Source: Fuscovulum blasticum DSM 2131 (lineage in GTDB: Bacteria; Pseudomonadota; Alphaproteobacteria; Rhodobacterales; Rhodobacteraceae). Taken from it: 64,000 nucleotides of DNA. The stretch is from contig NZ_PZKE01000011.1 in the NCBI RefSeq assembly GCF_003034965.1, forward strand, positions 1 to 64,000, read 5' to 3'. A model generated the notes under the pieces. The model had not been told where the DNA came from, did not search any database, and saw only the letters and a program-made list of their open reading frames with translations. This document shows positions 36,989-44,838 of the stretch, one piece after another. Both the position numbers and the translations under genes were made by a program. Every line of letters starts with the position of its first letter. Position 1 is the first letter of the stretch.

Positions 36989-38185
36989 TCAGGGTGCGGC
37001 TTGTTGAACCGGCGCCGCGGCGGCCCCGGCATCGGCCGTCATGATCCGCGCCAGATCGTCATCGGCCGCCGGGTCGACCTGGGCATATTTCCCGGTCAGC
37101 GCCTCGGCCGACAGGGCAATGTCCTTGGCCACATTGGCCCCCGGCGCCGCCGGACCATAGGTCACGCCGTTCACCAGGAAATAGACCGCGCCGGAATTGC
37201 CGGTACGGAACACCGCGGCCTCTTCCAGCGGCGGCACCTGATAGCGTTCGCCCGCGTCCAGGATCTTCTCGAACAGCACCGTCCCGTCGGCCGAGCTGAC
37301 GCGCACCCAGGCCGGACGCACCGCCAGCACCTCGACGCCAGGCTGCACATCGGCCACCACCTGCACCCCATCGCCCGCCACCGCGCCCTCGGGCCCGGCC
37401 GCCGCCGTGGTTGCACTGCCCGCCAGCGCGCCGGCGGACCGCGGGTCGATGGCCGCAATCGGACCATCGCGCGACACCATCACCGGCACATCCAGCGCCT
37501 GCGGACGGTAAAGCCGGTCAATCATCTCGGCCCCGCCGGCACTGCCCGCCGTGGCAGACCGCGCGGCATCGCGCACCGGCGCCGGTTTCGCCCCCTGCAA
37601 CGGGTCGATCTCGGCCACCACCACGGGCGCCTGATCCACCGGCGCCAGTTGCACGCGCTGCACTTCCTGCAGCACCGACCAGCCCCCGTAACCGATGGCG
37701 CCGATCAGCGCGACCAGCACCGCGATCGACCCCACCGCACCGGGTTCGATCCGGTGCAGCCAGCTTTCGGCGCGCGGAATGAACGACAGGTTCGGGTTGG
37801 CCAGCGGGTCGGCAAAATCGGATTGCAGGCGCTGCTCCCGCATCCGCTGCGGCGCGGCCGAAGCCGACATGCCATGCGCCACGGTGAAATTCGCTTCCTT
37901 GCTGAAACGGGCAAAGGCCCAGTCCGGGTCCATGCCCAGATAGCGCGCATAAGACCGCACATAGCCCGCCACGAAGCCGGGCGTTTCAAAGGCCGAGACA
38001 TCGGCATTCTCGATCGCGGCGATATAGGTGGCCTTGATCTTCAGCTCGCGTTGCACATCCAGCAGCGACTTGCCCAGGGTGGCCCGCTCCCCGCGCATGA
38101 CATCACCAAGACGCAATTCGAAATCGTCAAAGCCCTTGGGCTTTTCTTCTTCCTGCGCCTGAGGTTTGGCCCTCCAGCCGATCAT
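36989..38185 (-). CDS. rodZ: RodZ-like cell-shape protein (HTH, membrane helix, DUF4115)
   Basis: A 398-residue membrane protein: cytoplasmic helix-turn-helix near 24-95 (LRLGDVMRGERATLGKSLLDVQ, TPGFVAGYVRSYARYLG), a membrane segment near 150-171 (GSIAVLVALIGAIGYGGWSVL), an Ala/Pro-rich linker and a DUF4115 domain near 280-350 (VLAVRPAWVRVSSADGTVLFEKIL). RodZ links MreB to the wall elongation machinery. The order rodZ-ispG is widely kept. The final 50 residues are low-complexity. Confidence 0.9.
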   Translation of the reverse strand: MIGWRAKPQAQEEEKPKGFDDFELRLGDVMRGERATLGKSLLDVQRELKIKATYIAAIENADVSAFETPGFVAGYVRSYARYLGMDPDWAFARFSKEANFTVAHGMSASAAPQRMREQRLQSDFADPLANPNLSFIPRAESWLHRIEPGAVGSIAVLVALIGAIGYGGWSVLQEVQRVQLAPVDQAPVVVAEIDPLQGAKPAPVRDAARSATAGSAGGAEMIDRLYRPQALDVPVMVSRDGPIAAIDPRSAGALAGSATTAAAGPEGAVAGDGVQVVADVQPGVEVLAVRPAWVRVSSADGTVLFEKILDAGERYQVPPLEEAAVFRTGNSGAVYFLVNGVTYGPAAPGANVAKDIALSAEALTGKYAQVDPAADDDLARIMTADAGAAAAPVQQAAP

Positions 38186-38217
38186 GCGATCCCTGTCCCC
38201 TTGTTGCCTTTGTTCCC

Positions 38218-38239
38218 GAGTCGCACCGGGGCGCGACTC
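38218..38239 (-). promoter_or_regulatory. Dyad with two GANTC sites upstream of rodZ
   Basis: GAGTCGC (38218-38224) and GCGACTC (38233-38239) are perfect 7-base arms with an eight-base loop. Each arm holds a GANTC sequence, the target of the cell-cycle methylase CcrM in alphaproteobacteria. They lie 33-54 bases before the rodZ ATG. The same hairpin could terminate hemA, though no T-tract follows. Confidence 0.35.
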
Positions 38240-38301
38240 AGGTGGCTTTCTATTGCGGCAACGCTAACACAGGGCAAGCCGTTTTGCACATGCAGGACGG
38301 A

Positions 38302-39531
38302 TCAGGCGGAAGCCTCGGCGCGATTCAGCGCACAAACCTGCCAGAGCGTGTCCATCGCCTTCACAAGCTGGTCGATTTCCCCCGCGCCATGCACCGGCGA
38401 GGGCGTGAACCGCAGCCGTTCGGTGCCGCGCGGCACCGTGGGGAAGTTGATCGGCTGGACATAGATGCCATGGTCTTCCAGCAGCATGTCCGAGATCATC
38501 TTGCAATGGATGGGGTTGCCGACGTGCACAGGCACAATATGCGACCCGTTGTCGATGATCGGCAGGCCCAGACCGCGCAGCCGCATCTTCAGGATCTTCG
38601 CCTGGGTCTGGTGCTTTTCACGCAGCGCCCGGCCGCCCTCGCCCTTCAGGAACCGCACGCTGGCGGCGGCCCCGGCAGCCACCACCGGCGGCAGAGAGGT
38701 GGTGAAGATGAAGCCCGGCGCATAGGACCGCACGGCGTCGATCATCTTCGCACTTGCAGCAATATAGCCGCCGAAAACCCCGAACGCCTTGCCCAGCGTG
38801 GCGTTGATGATGTCCACCCGATGCATCTGGTTGTCGCGTTCCGCCACACCGGCACCGCGGGCGCCGTACATGCCCACGGCATGCACCTCGTCCAGGTAGG
38901 TCAGCGCGCCGAACTCCTCGGCAATGTCGCAGACTTCCTTGATCGGGCCGAAGTCGCCATCCATCGAATAGACCGATTCAAAGGCAATCAGCTTCGGCGC
39001 CGCCGGGTCGTCCTTGGCCAGCAGCTCGCGCAGATGGGCCAGATCGTTGTGGCGGAAGATCCGCTTCTCGCCGCCGCCGCGCCGGATGCCTTCAATCATC
39101 GAGGCATGGTTCAGCACGTCGGAATAGATGATCAGCCCGGGGAAGATCGCCCGCAGCGTGCTCAGCGTGGCATCGTTGGCGATATAGGCGCTGGAAAACA
39201 CCAGCGCGGCGTCCTTGCCATGCAGGTCGGCCAGCTCGGCCTCCAGCCGCTTGTGATAGACCGTGGTGCCGCTGATGTTGCGCGTGCCGCCCGACCCGGC
39301 GCCGGTGGCATCCAGCGCCTCATGCATGGCCGCCAGAACCTCGGGGTGCTGGCCCATGCCCAGATAGTCATTGCCGCACCAGACGGTGATTTCCTTCTCG
39401 CTGCCATCGGGCCGGGTCCAGATCGCCTTGGGGAACTGCCCCTTGCGACGCTCAACGTCGATGAACGTGCGATACCGGCCTTCGTCGTGCAAACGTGCGA
39501 TGGCCTGGTCCAGAGCGGCTACATAATCCAT
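38302..39531 (-). CDS. hemA: 5-aminolevulinate synthase
   Basis: PLP enzyme condensing glycine and succinyl-CoA to 5-aminolevulinate, the C4 entry to haem and bacteriochlorophyll. The 409 residues show [14 protein letters not shown] near 51-64, [13 protein letters not shown] near 77-89, [12 protein letters not shown] near 212-223 and the PLP lysine in [13 protein letters not shown] near 245. ATG 39531 starts the protein ([11 protein letters not shown]); a longer frame adds 19 residues without support. An FNR-type box lies 57-70 bases upstream. Confidence 0.97.
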   Translation of the reverse strand: MDYVAALDQAIARLHDEGRYRTFIDVERRKGQFPKAIWTRPDGSEKEITVWCGNDYLGMGQHPEVLAAMHEALDATGAGSGGTRNISGTTVYHKRLEAELADLHGKDAALVFSSAYIANDATLSTLRAIFPGLIIYSDVLNHASMIEGIRRGGGEKRIFRHNDLAHLRELLAKDDPAAPKLIAFESVYSMDGDFGPIKEVCDIAEEFGALTYLDEVHAVGMYGARGAGVAERDNQMHRVDIINATLGKAFGVFGGYIAASAKMIDAVRSYAPGFIFTTSLPPVVAAGAAASVRFLKGEGGRALREKHQTQAKILKMRLRGLGLPIIDNGSHIVPVHVGNPIHCKMISDMLLEDHGIYVQPINFPTVPRGTERLRFTPSPVHGAGEIDQLVKAMDTLWQVCALNRAEASA

Positions 39532-39587
39532 GGCTTCTTGTCCCTTGCATTCCTTGCCGTACCTTGCACGGCCCCCCACCTCGGACA

Positions 39588-39601
39588 TTGACTTGCGTCA
39601 A
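39588..39601 (-). promoter_or_regulatory. FNR/FnrL-type box upstream of hemA
   Basis: TTGACGCAAGTCAA is a perfect dyad of the form TTGAC-N4-GTCAA, close to the FnrL consensus TTGAT-N4-ATCAA. It is centred about 64 bases before the hemA ATG. Oxygen-dependent FnrL control of hemA is established in Rhodobacter sphaeroides. Confidence 0.65.
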
Positions 39602-39646
39602 TCGCGCCCGGCGGGACAGAGGGCGAATTGTCGCCCCCCGCGTGTG

Positions 39647-40048
39647 TCATTTCCCGGCGGGCCCCACTTCCAGCACCAGAACACAGGGCGCCTTGCCCTT
39701 GCGCGCGCCGTCACAGGCCTGCAGCGCCGCCGCGACGGCCGCCGCCGGATCGGCGAACCCGGCCAGCGCCGAGGCCGAGGGAACCGGCACGCCCTCGCGG
39801 ATGAACCCCTCGTCCGGCGAAACAGCCATGGCCGCAAAGCCGCCCTTCGACGGCACGAAAACCTCAAGCGCGCTCTCGTTCGTCATCACAAGGCGCAGCG
39901 TCGCCAGTTCCTGCGCGGTCAGAAAGGGCTGCACATGCAGCGTCACCTGTGCCTTGCCCAGCCGCGCCGTCTCGGTCGGAACCGGCGCCTGGGCGAAAGC
40001 CGCCCCCGCCACAGCCACCAGAACCGCCGCCATCATGCCATGCCGCAT
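39647..40048 (-). CDS. Small secreted protein of unknown function
   Basis: A 133-residue protein with a clear signal peptide (MRHGMMAAVLVAVAGAAFAQA). The mature part contains GKAQVTLHVQPFLTAQEL near 31-48 and two cysteines near the C-terminus (QACDGARKGKAPCVLVLEVG), which could form a disulfide in the periplasm. AGGAGG lies eight bases before ATG 40048. It is upstream of and parallel to hemA. I do not recognise the family. Confidence 0.75.
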   Translation of the reverse strand: MRHGMMAAVLVAVAGAAFAQAPVPTETARLGKAQVTLHVQPFLTAQELATLRLVMTNESALEVFVPSKGGFAAMAVSPDEGFIREGVPVPSASALAGFADPAAAVAAALQACDGARKGKAPCVLVLEVGPAGK

Positions 40049-40160
40049 CACTTGTTCCTCCTTGCGCAAACCGGCTCTGCCCATAGCGCATCACCCGGCC
40101 TCTGGACAGTCCCCCGCCGCCTGATAGGCTCATACCCCCAATCAAAGGATGGAGAGCCGG

Positions 40161-41534
40161 ATGTCGCTGGACCAGGTGCTGACCCGCATCGACGAAACCT
40201 TGCCGCAGGCGCTGGACCGGCTGATGGACCTGCTGCGCATCCCCTCCATCTCGACCGATCCCGCCTTCAAGCCCGATTGCGCCCGCGCCGCCGACTGGCT
40301 GGTCGAAGACCTGAAATCGCTGGGCTTCGACGCCCGCGCCGCCGCCACGCCCGGCCATCCGATGGTGGTCGGCCATGGGGGCGAAGGCCGCCGCCACATC
40401 CTGTTCTACGGCCATTATGACGTACAGCCGGTCGATCCGCTGTCGCTCTGGACCCGCGATCCCTTCGATCCCGTGGTCGAGGACGGCCCCAAGGGCAAGC
40501 TGATCCGCGCCCGCGGCGCCAGCGACGACAAGGGCCAGTTGATGACCTTCCTTGAGGCCTGCCGCGCCTGGAAACATGTCCATGGCAGCCTGCCCGGCAA
40601 GCTGACCATCTTCCTGGAAGGGGAAGAGGAATCGGGCTCGCCCTCGCTGGTCCCCTTCCTGCGCGACAACGCGCCCGAGCTTTCGGCCGATCTGGCACTG
40701 ATCTGCGACACCGGCCTGTTCGAAGGCGCCGTGCCCGCCATCACCACCATGCTGCGCGGCCTGGCCAAGACCGAATTCACCCTGCACGCCGCCGACCGCG
40801 ACCTGCATTCCGGCATGTATGGCGGTCTGGCCCGCAACCCGCTGCATGTCCTGTCGAAGATCCTTGCCAACCTGCATGACGAAACCGGGCGCGTGCAGGT
40901 GCCGGGCTTCTATGACGACGTGGCCGAACTGCCCGACGCGCTGCGCGCCCAATGGCAGGCGCTGGCCTTCGACCACGCCTCCTATCTGGGCGATGTGGGC
41001 CTGTCGGTCCCCGCCGGCGAACAGGACCGCACGCCGCTGGAAATGATCTGGTCCCGCCCCACGGCCGAGGTGAACGGCCTCTGGGGCGGCTACAACGGCG
41101 CGGGCTTCAAGACCGTCCTGCCGGCCGAGGCCCATGCCAAGGTGTCCTTCCGCCTGGTCTCGCAGCAAGACCCGGCCAAGGTGCTGACCGCCTTCCGCGC
41201 CTGGGCCGAAGCGCAGCTTCCCCCCGATTGCCGCATCGAATGGCATGACGGCATCAACGGCGCCCCGGCCTCGGTGATGGAAATCGCCGACCCCGCGTTC
41301 GAGGCCGCCCGTCAGGCCCTGACCGAGGAATGGGGCCGCCCCGCCGCCTTTGTCGGCGCCGGCGGGTCGATCCCGGTCGCCGGGCATTTCAAGACCGAGC
41401 TTGGCATGGATGCGATGCTGATCGGCTTTGGCCGCGACGATGACCAGATCCATTCCCCGAACGAAAAATACGACCTCGAATCCTTCCACAAGGGCATCCG
41501 GAGCTGGGCGCGCATCCTCGCCCGCATCGCATGA
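40161..41534 (+). CDS. M20-family metallopeptidase (dipeptidase)
   Basis: Zinc exopeptidase of 457 residues. Metal and catalytic residues are in their usual places: GHYDVQPVD near 85-93, GASDDKGQ near 119-126, EGEEESGSPS near 152-161 and the C-terminal HSPNEKYDLE. The long insert between is the dimerisation domain. It resembles ArgE/DapE-like dipeptidases that act on small peptides; the substrate is not certain. ATG 40161 follows GGAGAGCCGG. It overlaps the acetyltransferase gene by four bases (ATGA). Confidence 0.9.
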   Translation: MSLDQVLTRIDETLPQALDRLMDLLRIPSISTDPAFKPDCARAADWLVEDLKSLGFDARAAATPGHPMVVGHGGEGRRHILFYGHYDVQPVDPLSLWTRDPFDPVVEDGPKGKLIRARGASDDKGQLMTFLEACRAWKHVHGSLPGKLTIFLEGEEESGSPSLVPFLRDNAPELSADLALICDTGLFEGAVPAITTMLRGLAKTEFTLHAADRDLHSGMYGGLARNPLHVLSKILANLHDETGRVQVPGFYDDVAELPDALRAQWQALAFDHASYLGDVGLSVPAGEQDRTPLEMIWSRPTAEVNGLWGGYNGAGFKTVLPAEAHAKVSFRLVSQQDPAKVLTAFRAWAEAQLPPDCRIEWHDGINGAPASVMEIADPAFEAARQALTEEWGRPAAFVGAGGSIPVAGHFKTELGMDAMLIGFGRDDDQIHSPNEKYDLESFHKGIRSWARILARIA

Positions 41535-41974
41535 CGGCCGCGATCCGCGACATCGCCGCCCCGGACAAGGCGCCGTTCCACGCGCTGTGGCAGGGTTATC
41601 TCGACTTCTACGGCGTCACGCTGACGCCCGAAGTCACCGCCCGCACCTGGGCGCGGCTTCTCGACCCGGCCTCGCCCCTGCGTGGCCGGGTGGCGGCCAA
41701 GGGTGATGCGCTTCTGGGCTTCGCCCTGTCGCTGACCCATCCGTCAAGCTGGGTTGCGGGCGAAGACTGCTATCTGGAAGACCTGTTCGTCGCTCCGCAG
41801 GCGCGCGGACAGGGGCTGGGCCGGGCGCTGATCGACGACCTGATCACCCAGGCCCGCGCCCGGGGCTGCCACCGGCTGTATTGGCACACCCGCCACGACA
41901 ATGCGCAGGCCCGCAAGCTTTATGACAGCTACGTCCAGACCGATGACCATATCCGCTACCGCCTGACGCTCTGA
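41531..41974 (+). CDS. GNAT-family N-acetyltransferase
   Basis: A 147-residue acetyltransferase. The acetyl-CoA binding loop is QARGQGLGRALIDDLI near 93-108, preceded by EDCYLEDLFVAP near 79-90 and followed by YWHTRHDNAQARKLYDSY near 114-131. The acceptor could be an amino acid, a small amine or a peptide. Its start overlaps the stop of the M20 peptidase gene, suggesting a shared pathway, for example N-acetyl amino acid turnover. Confidence 0.88.
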   Translation: MTAAIRDIAAPDKAPFHALWQGYLDFYGVTLTPEVTARTWARLLDPASPLRGRVAAKGDALLGFALSLTHPSSWVAGEDCYLEDLFVAPQARGQGLGRALIDDLITQARARGCHRLYWHTRHDNAQARKLYDSYVQTDDHIRYRLTL

Positions 41975-42003
41975 CCGTCCGGCGGGCGCCTGCCCGCTTC
42001 CAG

Positions 42004-42060
42004 TTGGCCCAAATACCCAGGGGGGCTTCGCGCCCGCGAAGACGGGGGCAGCGCCCCCTA
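42004..42060 (+). repeat. Interspersed intergenic repeat, copy B
   Basis: Starts with TTGGCCCAAATACCC and ends in GGGGGCAGCGCCCCC, the two blocks found in copy A at 4357-4394. An extra GCTTCGCGCCCGCGAAG hairpin lies between them. Found 30 bases after the GNAT gene and between convergent genes, it may act as a terminator. Confidence 0.55.
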
Positions 42061-42064
42061 CCCC

Positions 42065-42292
42065 TCAGCCGCCCTGCCCGCGCCAGACCATGCGCGCCAG
42101 CTTGGCCAGCAGCGCGACCCAGGGCAGCGCGTGCAGCGCCAGATCGAACATGTCCAGCGGCCGCACCAGCGTGCCCGCCATCAGCATCTTCAGCTTTTCC
42201 CAGATATGCGGTTCGGGCAAGAACGGCGCCAGCCCCAGCGTCAGCGCCGCCAGCACGAACAGGGTCAGCGGCGTCTGATCAAGAAGCGACAT
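42065..42292 (-). CDS. Small membrane protein (75 aa)
   Basis: A 75-residue protein with an N-terminal membrane segment (LTLFVLAALTLGLAPFLPEPH) and a C-terminal amphipathic segment (LALHALPWVALLAKLARMVW). EPHIWEKLKMLMAGTL and RPLDMFDLALH are the most conserved-looking parts; similar short proteins are often labelled RND transporter in databases, but this is far too short to be a pump. Function unknown. GGAGG lies seven bases before ATG 42292, so the longer frame is rejected. Confidence 0.7.
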   Translation of the reverse strand: MSLLDQTPLTLFVLAALTLGLAPFLPEPHIWEKLKMLMAGTLVRPLDMFDLALHALPWVALLAKLARMVWRGQGG

Positions 42293-42365
42293 GCGCAAGC
42301 CTCCGGTGCGGAACGCCCCACACATATTCCATTACAGGAATACAAAACAGCCCAAAAACGCCAAA

Positions 42366-42383
42366 GCCCGGCGAAAGCCGGGC
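42366..42383 (-). terminator. Terminator of the tRNA-Asp gene
   Basis: GCCCGGC and GCCGGGC form a 7-bp stem with a four-base loop; on the minus strand TTTGGCGTTTTTG follows. It is 28 bases past the tRNA 3' end. Confidence 0.75.
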
Positions 42384-42410
42384 CTGACGTCAGGTCGAAA
42401 AGGAAGAAAG

Positions 42411-42487
42411 TGGCGCGGTTGACGGGGCTCGAACCCGCGACCCCCGGCGTGACAGGCCGGTACTCTAACCAACTGAGCTACAACCGC
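42411..42487 (-). tRNA. tRNA-Asp(GTC), copy 2
   Basis: 77-nt cloverleaf with encoded CCA. Acceptor GCGGTTG pairs with CAACCGC, discriminator G, TAGCTCAGTTGGTTAGAG D-arm, anticodon stem CCGGC-loop-GCCGG with anticodon GTC, and a T-arm containing GGTTCGAGCC. Identical to the copy at 42655-42731, which lies upstream on the same strand. Confidence 0.97.
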
Positions 42488-42654
42488 GCGATGGGGGCCG
42501 GATAGACGCATCCGACGGGGGCGTCAAGCCGGAAACCGCCCGGACCTTTGCGAAAGACGCAAGGCGCCGTCGCCGGCCAAGCCGTTGAAAGAACGGCAGA
42601 TGCCGCGCCCCGCAAAGGGCTGATCTGTCAGGCTGATCTGAAGGGGGGAAGGAA

Positions 42655-42731
42655 TGGCGCGGTTGACGGGGCTCGAACCCGCGACCCCCGGCGTGACAGG
42701 CCGGTACTCTAACCAACTGAGCTACAACCGC
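42655..42731 (-). tRNA. tRNA-Asp(GTC), copy 1
   Basis: Same 77-nt sequence as the copy at 42411-42487, with anticodon GTC and encoded CCA. The two are separated by 167 bases of unrelated sequence and are probably one transcript ending at the 42366 terminator. Confidence 0.97.
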
Positions 42732-42814
42732 GCAATCCTCGGCCCGGCGAACCGGGCGTGGGGGGCTATCTACGCGGGGCCGCTGGCCGCGTCAAGCGCC
42801 CCTTGGGGGAAAAA

Positions 42815-43753
42815 TCACCGCTCGGGCGCGGGGATGAATTCGCCCTGATCGCCGGGCGGCAGGCGGAACCGCCCATGCGCCCAGTCCCCCGCCCGCCAGG
42901 CCTCTTTCGCGGCGTCGATCCGGTCCTTCGACGAGGCGACGAAATTCCACCAGATGAAGCGCGGCCCGTCCATGGTGGCGCCGCCCAGCAGCATCACCCG
43001 CGCGCCCTGCGCGCCGGCCCGGACCGAAACGTGGTCGCCGGGGCGGAACACCAGCATCCGGCCCGCCTCGAACACCTGCCCGGCACAGGACACCTCGCCC
43101 TCCAGCACATAGACGCCGCGGTCCTCATGGTCCTCCGGCAGCGGAATCGCGGCGCCGGGCGCCAGCACCGCATCGGCGTAGAACACCTCGGACGGCATCT
43201 CCAGCGGCACCCTTTCCCCCCAGGCATGGCCCAGAATCAGCCGCACCTGCTTGCCCTCGCCCTCCAGCTCGGGCAGCTCGGTCCGGGCCACATGGACGAA
43301 CCCCGCCGGATCATCCTCGCGGTCCTTCGGCAGCGCCAGCCAGGTCTGCAGGCCGAACAGCGTCAGCGGCGCCTTGCGCGCCTCGCCATCGGTGCGTTCG
43401 GAATGGGTGATGCCCTGCCCCGCCAGCATCCAGTTCACCGCGCCCGGCTCGATCCACAGATCGGTGCCCAGACTGTCGCGGTGGTGCATCTTGCCCTTCA
43501 TCAGATAGGTGACGGTCCCCAGCCCGATATGCGGATGCGGCCGCACGTCGATGCCCTGCCCGGTCAGGAACTCGGCCGGTCCCATCTGGTCGAAAAAGAT
43601 GAACGGCCCCACCATCTGCCGCGCCGCCGACGGCAGCGCGCGCCGCACCTCGAACCCGCCCAGATCGCGGGCCCGCGGCACGATCACGGTGTCGATGGCA
43701 TCGACGGCATCCCCGATCGGGATCGTCGGGTCGAGGGCGGGGTTCCAGCTCAT
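42815..43753 (-). CDS. Pirin-family protein
   Basis: A 312-residue bicupin. The N-terminal metal site is RPHPHIGLGTVTYLMKG near 71-87 with further ligands in HSERTDGEA near 117; GPFIFFDQMGPAEF near 49-62 is the family signature. Some bacterial pirins oxidise flavonoids or bind pyruvate dehydrogenase; the role here is unknown. At 312 residues it is slightly longer than usual (about 230-300). Divergent from map across 177 bases in which I see no other gene. Confidence 0.9.
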   Translation of the reverse strand: MSWNPALDPTIPIGDAVDAIDTVIVPRARDLGGFEVRRALPSAARQMVGPFIFFDQMGPAEFLTGQGIDVRPHPHIGLGTVTYLMKGKMHHRDSLGTDLWIEPGAVNWMLAGQGITHSERTDGEARKAPLTLFGLQTWLALPKDREDDPAGFVHVARTELPELEGEGKQVRLILGHAWGERVPLEMPSEVFYADAVLAPGAAIPLPEDHEDRGVYVLEGEVSCAGQVFEAGRMLVFRPGDHVSVRAGAQGARVMLLGGATMDGPRFIWWNFVASSKDRIDAAKEAWRAGDWAHGRFRLPPGDQGEFIPAPER

Positions 43754-43930
43754 GTCGGCCTCCTTGGCTTTGGGTAAGAATAGGCCGGATGCGCGCGCAT
43801 TTCACCCCGCCCGTGCCGCGCCGCCCCTGTGCGGCAATGAACAGGTGAACCGCCCGGCCGGGGCCAGCAGACCGTGGCCACCGCCCCGCCTTTCGCCTAA
43901 CCTGCCCCGAACACCCGGCAGGAGCGCCCG

Positions 43931-44680
43931 ATGACCATCACCCAAGAGGACGAACTTGAGGGCCTGCGCGCCATTGGCCGCATCGTGGCGAACACCATGC
44001 AGGCCATGTCGCGCGCCATGGAACCGGGCATGACCACGCGCGAGCTGGACGACATCGGCCGCGCCCTGCTCGATCAGGACGGCGCGGTTTCGGCCCCCGA
44101 ATCGACCTACGCCTTTCCCGGCGCGACCTGCATCAGCGTCAATGAAGAGATCGCCCATGGCATCCCCGGCGACCGGGTGTTGCAGCCGGGCGATCTGGTG
44201 AACATCGACGTGTCGGCCTCGAAGGACGGGTTCTTCGCCGATACCGGCGCCACCTTCCGGCTGGGCACCGTCCGCCCCCCGCTTGAAAGGCTGTGCCGCG
44301 ACGGCCGGCGTGCCCTGCAGATCGGCATCGCGCAGGTGGGCAGCGACAAGCCGATTGCCGGCATCGGCAACGCCATCGGGCGCTTTGCCAGCGACCACGG
44401 CTATACGCTGATCCGCAATCTGGCCAGCCATGGCGTGGGCCGCTCGCTGCACGAAGACCCCAAGGAAGTGCCAACCTGGCCCACCCGCGGCGACCGCCGC
44501 CGGATGCCGCGCGGCCTGGTGCTGACGGTCGAACCCTTCCTGTCCACGGGCGGCCAATGGGCCACCGAAGGCGCGGATGGCTGGACGCTTTACAGCGATC
44601 CGATGGCGCCGGTGGTGCAATATGAACATACGGTCGTCGTCACCGACCGCGGCGCGATCATCGTCACCCAGCCCGGCTGA
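43931..44680 (+). CDS. map: Type I methionine aminopeptidase
   Basis: Removes N-terminal methionine from new proteins. In 249 residues the five metal ligands are seen: D in VNIDVSA, D in FFADTGATF, H in ASHGVG, E in TVEPFLS and E in VQYEHTVVV; HGIP near 76 supplies the other histidine. Its blocks differ from the classical housekeeping MAP, so it may be a second MAP rather than the only one. AGGAG precedes ATG 43931. Confidence 0.9.
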   Translation: MTITQEDELEGLRAIGRIVANTMQAMSRAMEPGMTTRELDDIGRALLDQDGAVSAPESTYAFPGATCISVNEEIAHGIPGDRVLQPGDLVNIDVSASKDGFFADTGATFRLGTVRPPLERLCRDGRRALQIGIAQVGSDKPIAGIGNAIGRFASDHGYTLIRNLASHGVGRSLHEDPKEVPTWPTRGDRRRMPRGLVLTVEPFLSTGGQWATEGADGWTLYSDPMAPVVQYEHTVVVTDRGAIIVTQPG

Positions 44681-44724
44681 CCCCCGCCCGCGCGCGCCCT
44701 GATCGCCGTTCACGAAACACCAGA

Positions 44725-44773
44725 TGTAACAGTAGTATTTCCGATTGTAACAGATTGGTGTCTTGGCTAGGCT
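44725..44773 (+). promoter_or_regulatory. ABC operon promoter with 21-base-spaced TGTAACAG repeat
   Basis: TGTAACAG occurs at 44725-44732 and 44746-44753, a 21-base period (two helical turns). The second copy overlaps a likely -35 (TTGTAA, 44745) that is 17 bases from TAGGCT. This layout suits a regulator binding the same DNA face twice. The regulator is unknown. Confidence 0.4.
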
Positions 44774-44838
44774 CGACTCAACAGAGGAGCCCCGGCCAAG
44801 GGGCCCGGTGATCTTGAGTGCGTTCTGGGAGGAACATC

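Noticed and set aside
42065-42292. RND efflux transporter
   Set aside because: Only 75 residues with about two membrane segments; the database-style name is not justified by the sequence.
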